A program made the position numbers and the translations under genes. Source: Alphaproteobacteria bacterium (GTDB lineage: Bacteria; Pseudomonadota; Alphaproteobacteria; RF32; CAG-239). Taken from it: a DNA stretch of 64,000 bases. How positions within the stretch are numbered: position 1 is the first letter of the stretch; each line of letters opens with the position of its first letter. The notes under the pieces were generated by a model. It worked only from the letters and a program-made list of their open reading frames with translations. It was not told the origin of the DNA and made no database searches. Below are positions 38,468 through 47,034 of the stretch, piece after piece. Location of the stretch: contig CAAGHP010000014.1 in assembly GCA_900769705.1 (NCBI GenBank), positions 137,956 through 201,955 on the forward strand, written 5' to 3'.

Positions 38468-38505
38468 CCCCTTAGAAAGTATTTTTCTAAAGGGGATTTT
38501 TATTT
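38468..38505 (+). terminator. Rho-independent terminator of the structured-RNA transcript
   Basis: The stem CCCCTTAGAAA / TTTCTAAAGGGG (one bulged A) is followed by ATTTTTATTTTATTTT on the plus strand. The minus-strand side has no T run, so it serves the plus-strand transcript. Confidence 0.8.
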
Positions 38506-39096
38506 TATTTTCATTCCAATGCAATTATCATAAGCTTCTGTTGTCGCATCTTTTATATAGTTTTCGTATCCGTAATATGTAAAACAGTGCAGTTGTTTTT
38601 CATTTTCTTTGTTGCAAATTAACTGTTTGTTTTGTTGAGAGGAGTTTGAATTATGTGTAATACAAAAGCAATCAGAGCATTCATCTAAATGAATACTTAA
38701 AAAATATGAATTGCATAAATAAGCACGGTATTCTGATTGGTTATATTTAGAAAATAAATATTCATCAGCAATATATTGACCGCAGCTTAGAATATCTTTA
38801 TTGTTATTTAAAAAGCATTCAAAATTAAGTTCTTCAGTTTTTTTAGTCTTTAGATTCTTAATTGTGCCTAAACAACCGGATTGCCCGCAATTATAACTGA
38901 TAGGATTTTCTACATTTAAAACAAAATTTTCAATTGTTATTTCATATTTTTGATTTGTACCACGAAATGTTACACTTTCAGAAGCACTTTGGGAAATGTT
39001 ATACAAATTTATATTATCACAAGGCCAATCTTGTGGTAAAGCGAGTGCATTACCACAAGAAAGTAATACTATTAGTGAAGTAATACTATTTTTCAA
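38500..39096 (-). CDS. Cys-rich exported protein, possible immunity/inhibitor partner
   Basis: A 198-residue protein with a cleavable signal peptide (about 1-19, ending ALA) and about a dozen Cys, several in close pairs (CSDCFC, CGQSGCLG), which implies a disulfide-bonded periplasmic domain. No family is recognised. Its start overlaps the end of the lysozyme-like gene by 11 bases, so the two are translated together. A secreted-wall-enzyme gene with an overlapping periplasmic partner is the usual layout of an effector/immunity pair; a chaperone or wall-binding role is also possible. The gene is unusually AT-rich. Confidence 0.6.
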   Translation of the reverse strand: MKNSITSLIVLLSCGNALALPQDWPCDNINLYNISQSASESVTFRGTNQKYEITIENFVLNVENPISYNCGQSGCLGTIKNLKTKKTEELNFECFLNNNKDILSCGQYIADEYLFSKYNQSEYRAYLCNSYFLSIHLDECSDCFCITHNSNSSQQNKQLICNKENEKQLHCFTYYGYENYIKDATTEAYDNCIGMKIK

Positions 39097-40210
39097 ATTC
39101 TCTTAACCTTGTCTCGATGGCTTTATATTTATTTTTTGTTTTCTCATTTTTTATTTTATCATAGTCGAAATAATATTTCCCATCACTGTCTTTTTCAAGC
39201 AATTTTAGGTAATTGATCACATTTTTTGCACCTAAACGATGGCTTGCTGCTAAAAGTCCTGTTTTTGAAATGTTAAAATCAGATTTGATTCCTTTAATAG
39301 AATATCCCAGATAATTATAGGAACCATTATTTTTTAAGCTAATATCTTTTAGTCTTAAACATTCATTTAAGGCATTTTCTTGTACTTGTTGATTTTTTAG
39401 AAAATCATCTAGAGAGTAAATGTTATTCTTACCTGTCCATTGATGCTTTTTATTTAAATAGCCAATATCTTCTAATATAGGAGCTCTAAACTGATATCGT
39501 CCTATAGCTCCCAAAAGTGTACCATCGTTGAGAACTTCTTTATAGTTGTTTCTTGATTCGTGATGTCCAAGAAGATTTCGCATATCGTTTGAAAAAATAT
39601 AAGCAGGGTTAGTATCATCAATATCGTGGTCTTTTGATGACTGTTCTGTTGTTTGTTCCTGTTTAATTATTTTTTTATTAAGATTATTATCAAAATTGCA
39701 CAGTTCGCTATTATTAAGAGAGGAGGATTGTTTTGTTTCTTCAATAGAACCTTTATTCAATAATTTTCTGATTTCTTGTATATAATTGCTAGGTGTTTGC
39801 TGTACGTTGTTTTGAGCAGAAATAATAGCCGAAACATTTGGCTGTTGTTCTTGTGATATGTTACATTGTTTGGATAATGAAAAATTATTTGTCTGTGGCG
39901 TAAAAGCATTAGCTGTATTTTGATTGTCTTTTATATTGGCTACATAAGAGTTTTCTTCTCTAGGCAGAATGCTTAAACTTTGACTGTTATTATTGCTGTT
40001 TTGAAAATAACTGCATATTTTTGAATTATTATTTTGTTCACCAGTTTGATTTTTAGTAGAATTGTTTAAGGATTCTGTTGATTGTTTGCAGGTCATGCTA
40101 TAAGCCTCTGCGGTTGGTATACCACCATTAGCACGCCCATAAGCTTCATCTTCCGGAACACCATAAAGAGCATAGACCGGAACTCTATTTCCTATTTTAT
40201 TATATGACAT
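39086..40210 (-). CDS. Lysozyme/lytic-transglycosylase-like protein with a low-complexity N-terminal half
   Basis: A 374-residue protein. Residues 1-200 have no signal peptide and are Asn/Gln/Ser-rich (an N-terminal VPVYALYGVPEDEAYG stretch, then low complexity). Residues about 205-374 resemble a lysozyme-fold domain: a catalytic-type Glu in GHHESRNNY, then GAIGRYQFRAPILEDIGY, the pattern of soluble lytic transglycosylases and phage lysozymes. The lack of a signal peptide suits a protein exported by a dedicated secretion system. It is paired with the Cys-rich exported protein. Base composition is more AT-rich than the flanking genes, suggesting acquisition. It could instead be a wall-opening enzyme of the secretion apparatus. 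Confidence 0.6.
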   Translation of the reverse strand: MSYNKIGNRVPVYALYGVPEDEAYGRANGGIPTAEAYSMTCKQSTESLNNSTKNQTGEQNNNSKICSYFQNSNNNSQSLSILPREENSYVANIKDNQNTANAFTPQTNNFSLSKQCNISQEQQPNVSAIISAQNNVQQTPSNYIQEIRKLLNKGSIEETKQSSSLNNSELCNFDNNLNKKIIKQEQTTEQSSKDHDIDDTNPAYIFSNDMRNLLGHHESRNNYKEVLNDGTLLGAIGRYQFRAPILEDIGYLNKKHQWTGKNNIYSLDDFLKNQQVQENALNECLRLKDISLKNNGSYNYLGYSIKGIKSDFNISKTGLLAASHRLGAKNVINYLKLLEKDSDGKYYFDYDKIKNEKTKNKYKAIETRLREFEK

Positions 40211-40374
40211 ATTATATTTTCCTTTATAAAATTAAATTTAAAAATTCTTAATGATTATGATTAAAAAAAAATAATAAATTAAGATATAAGGTATATAGTC
40301 ATCTTATATAAGAAAAATCAAGTTTAAAATAATAATATAATTATAAAATATGAAAAAACATATAAATAAAAATA

Positions 40375-40583
40375 TCTTTACTTTGGGGCGAAGCTTAGCT
40401 AAAGTAAAGATTAGATAGATAATAGTCTATCTAGGGCGTAGTAACCCTTTACAAGAGCAGTCGCTTTAGCATAAACGACTTAAATTTTTTATACCGATTT
40501 TCGCTCGAGCGGATGTCGGCTAAATAAGGCTATATGCTGAATAAGCTGAGCCGTTTGCTTTTGTACGGTTTACTAACATCCGC
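40375..40583 (-). ncRNA. Multi-hairpin structured RNA or long leader (unidentified)
   Basis: Within 210 bases without a credible gene there are five perfect or near-perfect stems: a 10-bp TCTTTACTTT/AAAGTAAAGA (40375-40410), TAGATAG/CTATCTA (40412-40433), AGGG/CCCT (40433-40448), AGTCG/CGACT (40459-40480), and an outer GCGGATGT/ACATCCGC (40509-40583) enclosing CGGCT/AGCCG. On the minus strand the last hairpin is followed by TATTTTTATTT, a terminator-like end, and the lysozyme-like gene lies 150 bases further. The strand is therefore probably minus. No known class was recognised. The A/T-rich remainder to 40210 holds nothing else. Confidence 0.45.
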
Positions 40584-40715
40584 CATTATTGTAAAAAGAA
40601 TCTTAAATGCTTAAAGGATTTGACAAGAGCTGATATTCAAGAACTATGTTATGCCTATAAAGACAATGACCATATAAAATATAATTTTGCTATTCAAATG
40701 GTTTTCAAAATATAA
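40545..40715 (+). pseudogene. Possible remnant of a protein gene
   Basis: A 56-codon open stretch without ATG ends at TAA 40713-40715 and reads protein-like in its second half (around LTRADIQELCYAYKDND). It overlaps the structured region and may be the 3' end of a decayed gene. Evidence is only codon plausibility. Confidence 0.2.
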
Positions 40716-40719
40716 TGAA

Positions 40720-40743
40720 AAAGCCTCCGGAAACGGAGGCTTT
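40720..40743 (-). terminator. Terminator of the secretin-like unit
   Basis: A perfect 10-bp stem AAAGCCTCCG / CGGAGGCTTT with a GAAA tetraloop is followed on the minus strand by TTTTTCATTATATTTT. It lies six bases after the stop of the 200-residue membrane protein. Confidence 0.9.
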
Positions 40744-40748
40744 GCTGA

Positions 40749-41351
40749 TTAGTTGTTGTTTGAAAGCGGCGGAATGTTTATTTGAGCGATATATCCCGGG
40801 CGGATGCGCTTGCTGCTGTAGTGCATATTGCCGGTTTCTATCAAATAACGTTCACGGCGTGTCCATTGCGCCGCTGTGGCAAAAAAGTCTTTGCCGGTAA
40901 CTTCTTGGTTGCGTGGGTTCATAATATAGAGAACACATCCTTGGTGCGGCTCAACCAAACCGCAGCGGCTGCGTCCAACCGGAACATCGGAGTTTACTAC
41001 CACGCCTTCCAAGCCTTTTTTGGTGGTTTCTTGCGTAGAAAACATAGTGGAGCCTAAAACAGTGCCGAATAAAACAGCTAAAACCAGCATTAGCAAAACA
41101 GTTTTGTTTTTCAGAAAATAGGTAACTGTTTCCGGCTCCTGAGGCATCATTTCCTCATCTGTAATAAAACGGATATTTTCGGCATCTCCGTTGTTGTCAA
41201 AATAGTTTTCGGTTATTTCACTTTGCAAATTGGCTTGCGGTACGGAAATTTTTTCGGGAACGCCGTAGGTGGCAGGCTGATTTTCAGAGACGCGCGGACG
41301 TTTGATTTTTCTTATTTTGCGAGGCGCATTGTTTTGCTGATTTTCTTCCAT
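40749..41351 (-). CDS. Bitopic inner-membrane protein of the secretion region
   Basis: A 200-residue protein: basic cytoplasmic N-terminus (PRKIRKIKRPR), one membrane helix at about 85-105 and a 95-residue exported domain with two Cys (CGLVEPHQGC). No family is recognised. GGAG precedes the ATG, and it follows the secretin-like gene by 11 bases, so it probably works with it, for example as an inner-membrane bridge. Confidence 0.65.
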   Translation of the reverse strand: MEENQQNNAPRKIRKIKRPRVSENQPATYGVPEKISVPQANLQSEITENYFDNNGDAENIRFITDEEMMPQEPETVTYFLKNKTVLLMLVLAVLFGTVLGSTMFSTQETTKKGLEGVVVNSDVPVGRSRCGLVEPHQGCVLYIMNPRNQEVTGKDFFATAAQWTRRERYLIETGNMHYSSKRIRPGYIAQINIPPLSNNN

Positions 41352-41362
41352 TTTTTTCTCCG

Positions 41363-42709
41363 TTAAATTCTGTTTTTCAATGATTCATTGGTTTTGAGAG
41401 TACGTATTAAGCGCGGAACCATAAAGACAATGGTTTCAGATTTAGGGCTTTGAATACCGAATAGCTCGTTAGGCAGACCGATTATCAAAAAGTTTTCGCC
41501 GAGCTTGTTGCGGATTTTAAATTGAGTAACTTGCCCGTCGGTTTCTTCCAAAGTTATTTCCGAAAAGATTTCATTTTTCTTTTCTACTGAGGCTTTTGCT
41601 AAAATCGACATGCCATAGGCATTGCTTTCCGGACGGCTGCATTTGCCGATATCAAAGCGGGAAAGCCATAAATTAGGTACAATAAATTTACCTTCGGAAA
41701 CAGTTTCTATTTGGGCTTGATTGCCTAAAAACTGCTGCAATTTTTCAATAGAAATGTCATTTGTGGTAGTTAAAACCCTGCCGATAACACCGGTTTGCGC
41801 CGTTGTAATAGAGCCAAAATCGAACGCATCAAGCAGCTCTTTCCATTCAATATCTTGCTGCATATACGGATACAAGCGGAAAATACTTACGTCATAAGCA
41901 ATAAGCGTCGGGCTGTTTTCAAAAGACTTTATAAGTTCCTGCAGTTTGTTGCGAGTTTCTATATCCGCATCAAAAGTGATGGAATAATCGGCCCAGTTTG
42001 TAACAATGCTGGTAATGCCGGCGCCGCGAATAACATCAAGCAACCCCAAAATAATCGGGCGTGACGGCGGTGTATAGAGTGTCATATTTACACGGCGGCT
42101 CAAAGTTAAAATTTTGTCTTTGGCATTGTAGGTGTAATAAATGTCTGCAGAATCGGCAATCATTTTAATGACTTCTGAAAATTCGCCTTTCAGGTCTTCG
42201 GCCGAAATGCTGGTATATGGTCCGTCAGCAGAAGAAACGCGGATACCTGCTTCTTTGGTTAGTTTTACCAACGCTTGTTCGGCCGGCATCATATCGAAAG
42301 TGTAGCCTGTTACTTCAAAACGAGGTAAAGGGTCGTTGCGGCCGTTGCGCTCCAGCTTGAAGGCTGAATTGATGTAGGGCAGAGTCAAAACCATCTGTTG
42401 AGTTTTCCAATTTACGTTACAGCGCAAAGGAGTTTCTAAATCCAGTGCGTTGGCGCCTTCCGGCGTGCGGATGATAGCCGGATCTTCCGGAGATTTAAAC
42501 TCAATTTCCGGTGCGGCAAATTTCATACTTTCCAAATCTGATGTCGGCTGTTCGGCAGTTGCAGCCGGATGTGCAGCTGCAGGCGCAGAAGCCGTTTCCG
42601 CAGCGTCGGCTGAAACAGCATCGTTGTCAATGTTTATGCAGCCGGAAATTCCGGATATCAAAATTGACAAGCCTAAAGCTGTAGCCCATAAATTAAGTTG
42701 TTTTTTCAT
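41363..42709 (-). CDS. Secretin-like outer-membrane lipoprotein (PilN/BfpB-like)
   Basis: A 448-residue lipoprotein with signal peptide and lipobox ISGC (about Cys24). Residues about 120-200 resemble the STN/N0 domain of secretins (FEVTGYTFDMMPAEQALVKL), followed by N1-like repeats and a C-terminal beta-rich segment with FMVPRLIRTL. At 448 residues it is shorter than typical PilN secretins (about 560), so the barrel may be reduced or the protein may only contact one. I use the ATG at 42709, which has a GAAAGG ribosome site and leaves a 13-base gap to the upstream gene. An in-frame ATG at 42745 would overlap that gene. Confidence 0.65.
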   Translation of the reverse strand: MKKQLNLWATALGLSILISGISGCINIDNDAVSADAAETASAPAAAHPAATAEQPTSDLESMKFAAPEIEFKSPEDPAIIRTPEGANALDLETPLRCNVNWKTQQMVLTLPYINSAFKLERNGRNDPLPRFEVTGYTFDMMPAEQALVKLTKEAGIRVSSADGPYTSISAEDLKGEFSEVIKMIADSADIYYTYNAKDKILTLSRRVNMTLYTPPSRPIILGLLDVIRGAGITSIVTNWADYSITFDADIETRNKLQELIKSFENSPTLIAYDVSIFRLYPYMQQDIEWKELLDAFDFGSITTAQTGVIGRVLTTTNDISIEKLQQFLGNQAQIETVSEGKFIVPNLWLSRFDIGKCSRPESNAYGMSILAKASVEKKNEIFSEITLEETDGQVTQFKIRNKLGENFLIIGLPNELFGIQSPKSETIVFMVPRLIRTLKTNESLKNRI

Positions 42710-42722
42710 TGCAAATGCCTTT

Positions 42723-43229
42723 CTATTGCTGCTGGTTGCCGTCACTGTTTTCTGTTTGATCCTGATTGATATTGTTTTCGGCCATCAATTTATTCATCAA
42801 ATCGTCAATATTCATGCCGGCGCCTGAGGTTGGGTCTACTGATTTATCAAAATTACTCATAACGTCATTCATTTTTTGCAGTTCGTTAGGATCAGAGCGC
42901 AGCATATCCGGCGATTGGTTGTTGGTTAATTCTTCTTGATAAATGGAAAGGTTTTTGCGCAGGGCTTCAACTCCGCCGGCAATTTTCTTTTCAATATACG
43001 GATAAAGCTCTTTATGCTCCAGAATATAGTTACCGGTTTCGCAGATTTCTTCCAAAACATCAAGTACATAAGGATAAAATTTATATTCTTCCAAAGCAAT
43101 GTTGCCACTGCGGATGCAACGTGCGGCAATACGGGAAATCGTGCGGTCGTAATAGTCTATCAGAACAATGTAATTATCAACGTACCAAAGCGATTCTTTG
43201 GTAATAGGTGTAGTAATTTCATCTGCCAT
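42723..43229 (-). CDS. Hypothetical soluble protein of the secretion region
   Basis: A 168-residue acidic protein, helical in its first 110 residues (aromatic-rich: WYVDNYIVLIDYYDR) and disordered, Asn/Gln-rich in its last 40. No family is recognised. AGGA lies before the ATG. It sits between the repeat protein and the secretin-like gene in the same orientation and is likely co-transcribed. Confidence 0.6.
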   Translation of the reverse strand: MADEITTPITKESLWYVDNYIVLIDYYDRTISRIAARCIRSGNIALEEYKFYPYVLDVLEEICETGNYILEHKELYPYIEKKIAGGVEALRKNLSIYQEELTNNQSPDMLRSDPNELQKMNDVMSNFDKSVDPTSGAGMNIDDLMNKLMAENNINQDQTENSDGNQQQ

Positions 43230-43293
43230 TTTTTTATCCTCTTAATTATGCTTTTTATTGTACTAATGCTCTGTTTATTTGTAAATACCTTTT

Positions 43294-46032
43294 TTACGCC
43301 TTATTTTTGTTTACCGGATTGCCGTTTTCGTCGACATATTCCCAGTCGTCACCGTCATCAGCCGAGATAGGGTTGCCGTTTTCGTCGACATATTCCCAGT
43401 CGCCGCCGTCATCAGCCGAAACGGGGTTGCCGTTTTCATCAACATATTCCCAGTCGCCGCCGTCATCAGCCGAGATAGGGTTGCCGTTTTCGTCTACATA
43501 TTCCCAATCGTCGCCGTTATCAGCCGAAACGGGGTTGCCGTTTTCGTCGACATATTCCCAATCTCCGCTGTCATCAGCCGAAACTGGGTTGCCGTTTTCG
43601 TCGACATATTCCCAATCTCCGCCGTTATTATCGGCAGCGGGAGAAGCTTTTGCCGGAAGGCTGTCATCAAAATTCCAAAGTCCGTTGTCTTGTGCTTTAG
43701 ATGTGTCAGGTGCGGCATTTTGGGACTTCGGCTGCTGAGGCTCAGGTTTCGGCAAATCATCTTCATTTCCCAGAGAAACCGGTTTAACATTAAGATTGTT
43801 TATGGAAACATTGTTGTCGGAACTCAAAGCATTTTTGATTTTTAACAGCGCGTCCTCGTACGAATGAAGCTGAGATTTTCGATATTCTTTTGCCGGTTGT
43901 TCCATAGGTTCATTTTTCGGTAAGTCATCGTCAATAGTTCTTTTTTCTTGCTGATTTTCAGCAGATAAGGCCGATAAATCTAAATCATCAATATTTAACT
44001 CAGTATCTTGTTTAGCATTTGCATCCGGTAATTTTGAAGTAGGTTTAATTTTCTGCAATTCTGGAGTAGTAGCGGCTTGCAAGATTTTTTGGTTGTCGTT
44101 TTTTTTATCAGTCTCCGGTTCTCCAAAAGTGTTGTCTGAAAAAATATCCGGTTCATTATTGTCGGCAGCTTTAGAAAATGAGTCGTCGGCAAAAATATCA
44201 GGTTCTTCAGTTGGAATTTCTGCCAGAATATCATCTATACTCAAGGCATCGTCGGCTGATTTTTGCGGATGTTCGACTTGCGGCACTTCTTCAGCTTTTT
44301 CTTTAACTTTTCTATTGTTTTGCGGCGGAATTACTATCTGCCTTTCATCTTTCGGCATGGCCGGCGGAACAATAGCTTGTACTGTTTTAACCTGTTTATT
44401 TGTTTGCGGCTGCTTGACGATGTTTTCAGGCAATACAGTTTGTGTTGCAGGCTTATTTTCAGGCTGTTTCTTATCAGGTTTCGGCAAATCTTTAAGATGT
44501 TCGTTTTGCAGCAGGTTTTCTGGTTTTTTATTTTCGTTTTTAGTGTTTTGCTTGCTGTTATCCGATTTCGGATTGTCATTTTTAAGGTCTTTAACCGAAT
44601 TATTTTCTTTGATTGGTTGATTTTTAGGCAGAGTGTTTTCTTTTTTGCTGTTATTCGGCGTTTCGTTTTTTATTGCTTTATCATCAGCTTTTTTCTGTGG
44701 CTGCTGATTATTATTTTTGTTTTGATTCTGTTTTTTTAAATCGTTTATTTTGTTGAGGCTTTTGTTGATATTGTTCAAAAGCGAGTCAGAAGTGTTTTTG
44801 GCCTCTTTGCTTAAATTTTGAGTTATTTTATTGGTTGTTTCGCTGATTTTATCGCTAAAGTTTTTTATAAAGTTTGTTTTTTCTTTAGGCTCAGGTTGTT
44901 CTTGAACTGCGGCATCTTTTTTTTGCAGCACCGTTTCTTTAGGCTGAGCAGCTTCTGCCTTAGTTGTCGGAATCGGTGCAATAACAGGCGCCGGAGCGAC
45001 GGCAACTGTGCTGCCTCCGGTTTGGTCTTCCACATCAACATCTTGCGAAACAACTACTTTTACGGTGTGGCGCGGACCTGATTTTGCTAAAGTCTGCGCT
45101 AATTCCTGTTGAGATTTAGTTATGGCTTGCACCAGCATTTCTCCGAAAGCTTTTATAGCTTCCATCTGCTGTGAATTGTTTTGTTTCAGGGCTTCGGTTA
45201 CAAAGCCGGCAATAGCCTGAGCCTGCATTTCCGAACCGATGGCGCTGACGGCTCCGGCACCTATTCCTGCGCTGATTCCTCCGTTGATATTTGCAAGATT
45301 GAGTTTTTTGTTTATGGCTTCGACAATTTGCATCATATCATCATGGCGGCGGGCATCGTTTTGCATCAGCGTTTGATTTAGGGTATTAAAATATGATGTG
45401 TCTAAATTTATATTGTTTACGGTAGTTGATGAATTGTTTTGCTGTTGCGCGGCAACTCCGGCCGGAGTTTGAATCGATTGAGGCATAGCCGTTGTGTTGG
45501 TTTGGCTGACAAGGCGGTTAGTCAAAGTCTGCATACTGGCAGCATAAGCGTTAAACGATTTGTTTAAAATTTGCGCCAAATCGGCCATATTGCTGCTTGG
45601 AGCTGCGGCAACATTGCTGTTTTTCAACGCAGTCGCCAGCGAGTTGGCCAGACTTTCGGCAAAATCTGCGCCGAGTGTCAATTCGCCGCCACTGCCGGTA
45701 AGCGGGTGCTGCGCCAGATTATCAATAGATTTTTTTTCTTCTTCAATATTTTGGGCAATAAGTTCGGTGGTTCCGCCGGAATTGAGGCCTTGTTTTTCTT
45801 CTATTTCCTTTACATGTTCCAAAAGCACGCGTCCGCCCGGAATGGTCGCCAGTAATTCTTTGATTTTTTCCGGCATATCCAACAGAGATTTGTCGAACTC
45901 GTCTTTTTTGGCTTGGTTAAAAATATGAATCTGGTGAAAGATGTTCAGATAGCGCTGAGCAACCAGAATCGGATCTTCCTCTTCTTGATTGTTGGAATAT
46001 TCTGTTTCATCAACTAAATAATCGTCTGACAC
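43294..46032 (-). CDS. 912-residue repeat protein of the secretion region (structural or effector candidate)
   Basis: Residues about 1-130 form a helical domain (AQRYLNIFHQIHIFNQAK...) shared with the 272-residue chimeric protein next door. Then follows an Ala/Gln-rich part, a long Lys/Asn/Gln-rich low-complexity part, and an acidic Pro-rich part. The C-terminus carries six tandem copies of an 18-residue unit, DWEYVDENGNP(V/I)SADxxx. There is no signal peptide or membrane helix. The start is GTG at 46032 with GAGG seven bases upstream. The domain order resembles secreted or scaffold proteins; no enzymatic motif is seen. Confidence 0.6.
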   Translation of the reverse strand: MSDDYLVDETEYSNNQEEEDPILVAQRYLNIFHQIHIFNQAKKDEFDKSLLDMPEKIKELLATIPGGRVLLEHVKEIEEKQGLNSGGTTELIAQNIEEEKKSIDNLAQHPLTGSGGELTLGADFAESLANSLATALKNSNVAAAPSSNMADLAQILNKSFNAYAASMQTLTNRLVSQTNTTAMPQSIQTPAGVAAQQQNNSSTTVNNINLDTSYFNTLNQTLMQNDARRHDDMMQIVEAINKKLNLANINGGISAGIGAGAVSAIGSEMQAQAIAGFVTEALKQNNSQQMEAIKAFGEMLVQAITKSQQELAQTLAKSGPRHTVKVVVSQDVDVEDQTGGSTVAVAPAPVIAPIPTTKAEAAQPKETVLQKKDAAVQEQPEPKEKTNFIKNFSDKISETTNKITQNLSKEAKNTSDSLLNNINKSLNKINDLKKQNQNKNNNQQPQKKADDKAIKNETPNNSKKENTLPKNQPIKENNSVKDLKNDNPKSDNSKQNTKNENKKPENLLQNEHLKDLPKPDKKQPENKPATQTVLPENIVKQPQTNKQVKTVQAIVPPAMPKDERQIVIPPQNNRKVKEKAEEVPQVEHPQKSADDALSIDDILAEIPTEEPDIFADDSFSKAADNNEPDIFSDNTFGEPETDKKNDNQKILQAATTPELQKIKPTSKLPDANAKQDTELNIDDLDLSALSAENQQEKRTIDDDLPKNEPMEQPAKEYRKSQLHSYEDALLKIKNALSSDNNVSINNLNVKPVSLGNEDDLPKPEPQQPKSQNAAPDTSKAQDNGLWNFDDSLPAKASPAADNNGGDWEYVDENGNPVSADDSGDWEYVDENGNPVSADNGDDWEYVDENGNPISADDGGDWEYVDENGNPVSADDGGDWEYVDENGNPISADDGDDWEYVDENGNPVNKNKA
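43310..43630 (-). repeat. Six tandem 54-bp repeats
   Basis: The GCCGTTTTCGTCGAC-type start of each unit recurs at 54-base spacing (about 43321, 43375, 43429, 43483, 43537, 43591). Differences between copies are few and mostly third-position, so the array is in frame and recent or kept uniform. It encodes the 18-residue acidic unit at the end of the 912-residue protein. Confidence 0.92.
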
Positions 46033-46131
46033 CTTTTTGCCTCATCTAAGCTAAAAAACAATTCTACTTATGGCAGTATAAACAAAAGAGAGTAAATTTC
46101 TTATTAAAATATATTAAAGACGCGTAAAAAA

Positions 46132-46950
46132 TTACAGCTTAATGCAGGTTATTTTATGAATTTTTGTTAAGTCGTCATTATCAAAATCGGTCCGTTCAAC
46201 CGGATTCCAGCGCAAACCGTAAAGTTTGCCGCTTTTATCTTCGCGGATATTGATGAGTTTTGCTTCGTCATGTTTGAAAAAATAAAGAGCTAAGTCGCCT
46301 GAACACACAATTTCCGATTTATCGACATAGAGAATGGCTTTGTTGGAAAGCATGGGGCCGAGGCGGTGTGTATATAATTTTACGGCGTATATGTTTTTGG
46401 GGTTAGAAAAAGTAGCGGGGCAGGGAATTTGCCGCAATAAAGTTCCTTGTCCGAAAATGATGTTGCCATTGGTGTTGTTGGAGCCGTAAAGCGGAATATT
46501 CCGGCTTTCCGGTTTGTTTTCCGTATCGGAGGTCGTTGAGCCGTGAAAAGCTGTTGCTAAAGAATTTGCTAATTGTACGGCAAATTCATTGCCCAAAGCC
46601 AATTCTCCGACAGTGACGTTGATATTGTGCTTTTTCTTGACAGGAAGTGATTTTTTTTCTTCTTCTATGTTTTTGGCGATTAGATTTAGAGTTTCTTTCG
46701 ATGTAATACCTTGTTGGTCTTCCAATTCTTTTAGGTGTTCCAAAAGCACGCGTCCGCCCGGTATGGTTGCCAGCAATTTTTTAGTTTTTTCCGGCATATC
46801 CATAAGAGATTTGTTGAACTCGTCTTTTTTCGCCTGATTAAAAATATGGATTTGATGAAAGATATTCAGATAACGCTGAGCCGCAAGAATAGGAGATTCC
46901 TCATCCTTTTCACTGGCAAAATCATTTCCTTCAATCATAAAATCAGACAT
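46132..46950 (-). CDS. Chimera of the repeat-protein N-terminus and an S24-like C-terminus
   Basis: A 272-residue protein. Residues about 15-140 closely match the N-terminus of the 912-residue protein (shared AQRYLNIFHQIHIFNQAK and ATIPGGRVLLEH). Residues about 155-272 match the C-terminal half of the HTH/S24-like regulator (shared LYGLRWNP and DLTKIHKI). The Ser that aligns with the S24 protease nucleophile in the regulator (RLGSLLP) is Pro here (RLGPMLS), so self-cleavage is unlikely. It has no HTH. I start at the ATG at 46950 (MSDFMIEG), matching the paralogue's MSDD start and a GAGAG site. It may bind the regulator or the repeat protein. Confidence 0.68.
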   Translation of the reverse strand: MSDFMIEGNDFASEKDEESPILAAQRYLNIFHQIHIFNQAKKDEFNKSLMDMPEKTKKLLATIPGGRVLLEHLKELEDQQGITSKETLNLIAKNIEEEKKSLPVKKKHNINVTVGELALGNEFAVQLANSLATAFHGSTTSDTENKPESRNIPLYGSNNTNGNIIFGQGTLLRQIPCPATFSNPKNIYAVKLYTHRLGPMLSNKAILYVDKSEIVCSGDLALYFFKHDEAKLINIREDKSGKLYGLRWNPVERTDFDNDDLTKIHKITCIKL

Positions 46951-46967
46951 TAAAACTCTCATACTAA

Positions 46968-47005
46968 AAATTTACTCTCGTCTTATATAAAGCGAGAGTA
47001 AATTT
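46968..47005. promoter_or_regulatory. Perfect 13-bp inverted repeat between regulator and chimera
   Basis: AAATTTACTCTCG and CGAGAGTAAATTT pair perfectly around a 12-base loop. It lies 29 bases after the regulator stop and 17 bases before the chimera start. It may be a terminator without T run or an operator. Its right half (GAGAGTAAATTTCT) recurs after the chimera's own stop at about 46089. Confidence 0.45.
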
Positions 47006-47034
47006 CTGGTTAATATAAGTACTGTGGCAACAAA

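Noticed and set aside
36521..38500. tRNA, tmRNA or RNase P RNA in the gaps around rtcB
   Set aside because: No T-loop, CCA end, tag-peptide frame or conserved RNase P core could be found; the structures are left as unidentified.
43310..43630. Possible CRISPR array or integron-like repeats
   Set aside because: The 54-bp units are contiguous and coding, with no spacers.
43307..43738. Plus-strand frame rich in FSSTYSQS repeats
   Set aside because: It is the antisense reading of the six 54-bp units of the 912-residue protein. The minus-strand frame is far longer, has a ribosome site and continues beyond the repeats.
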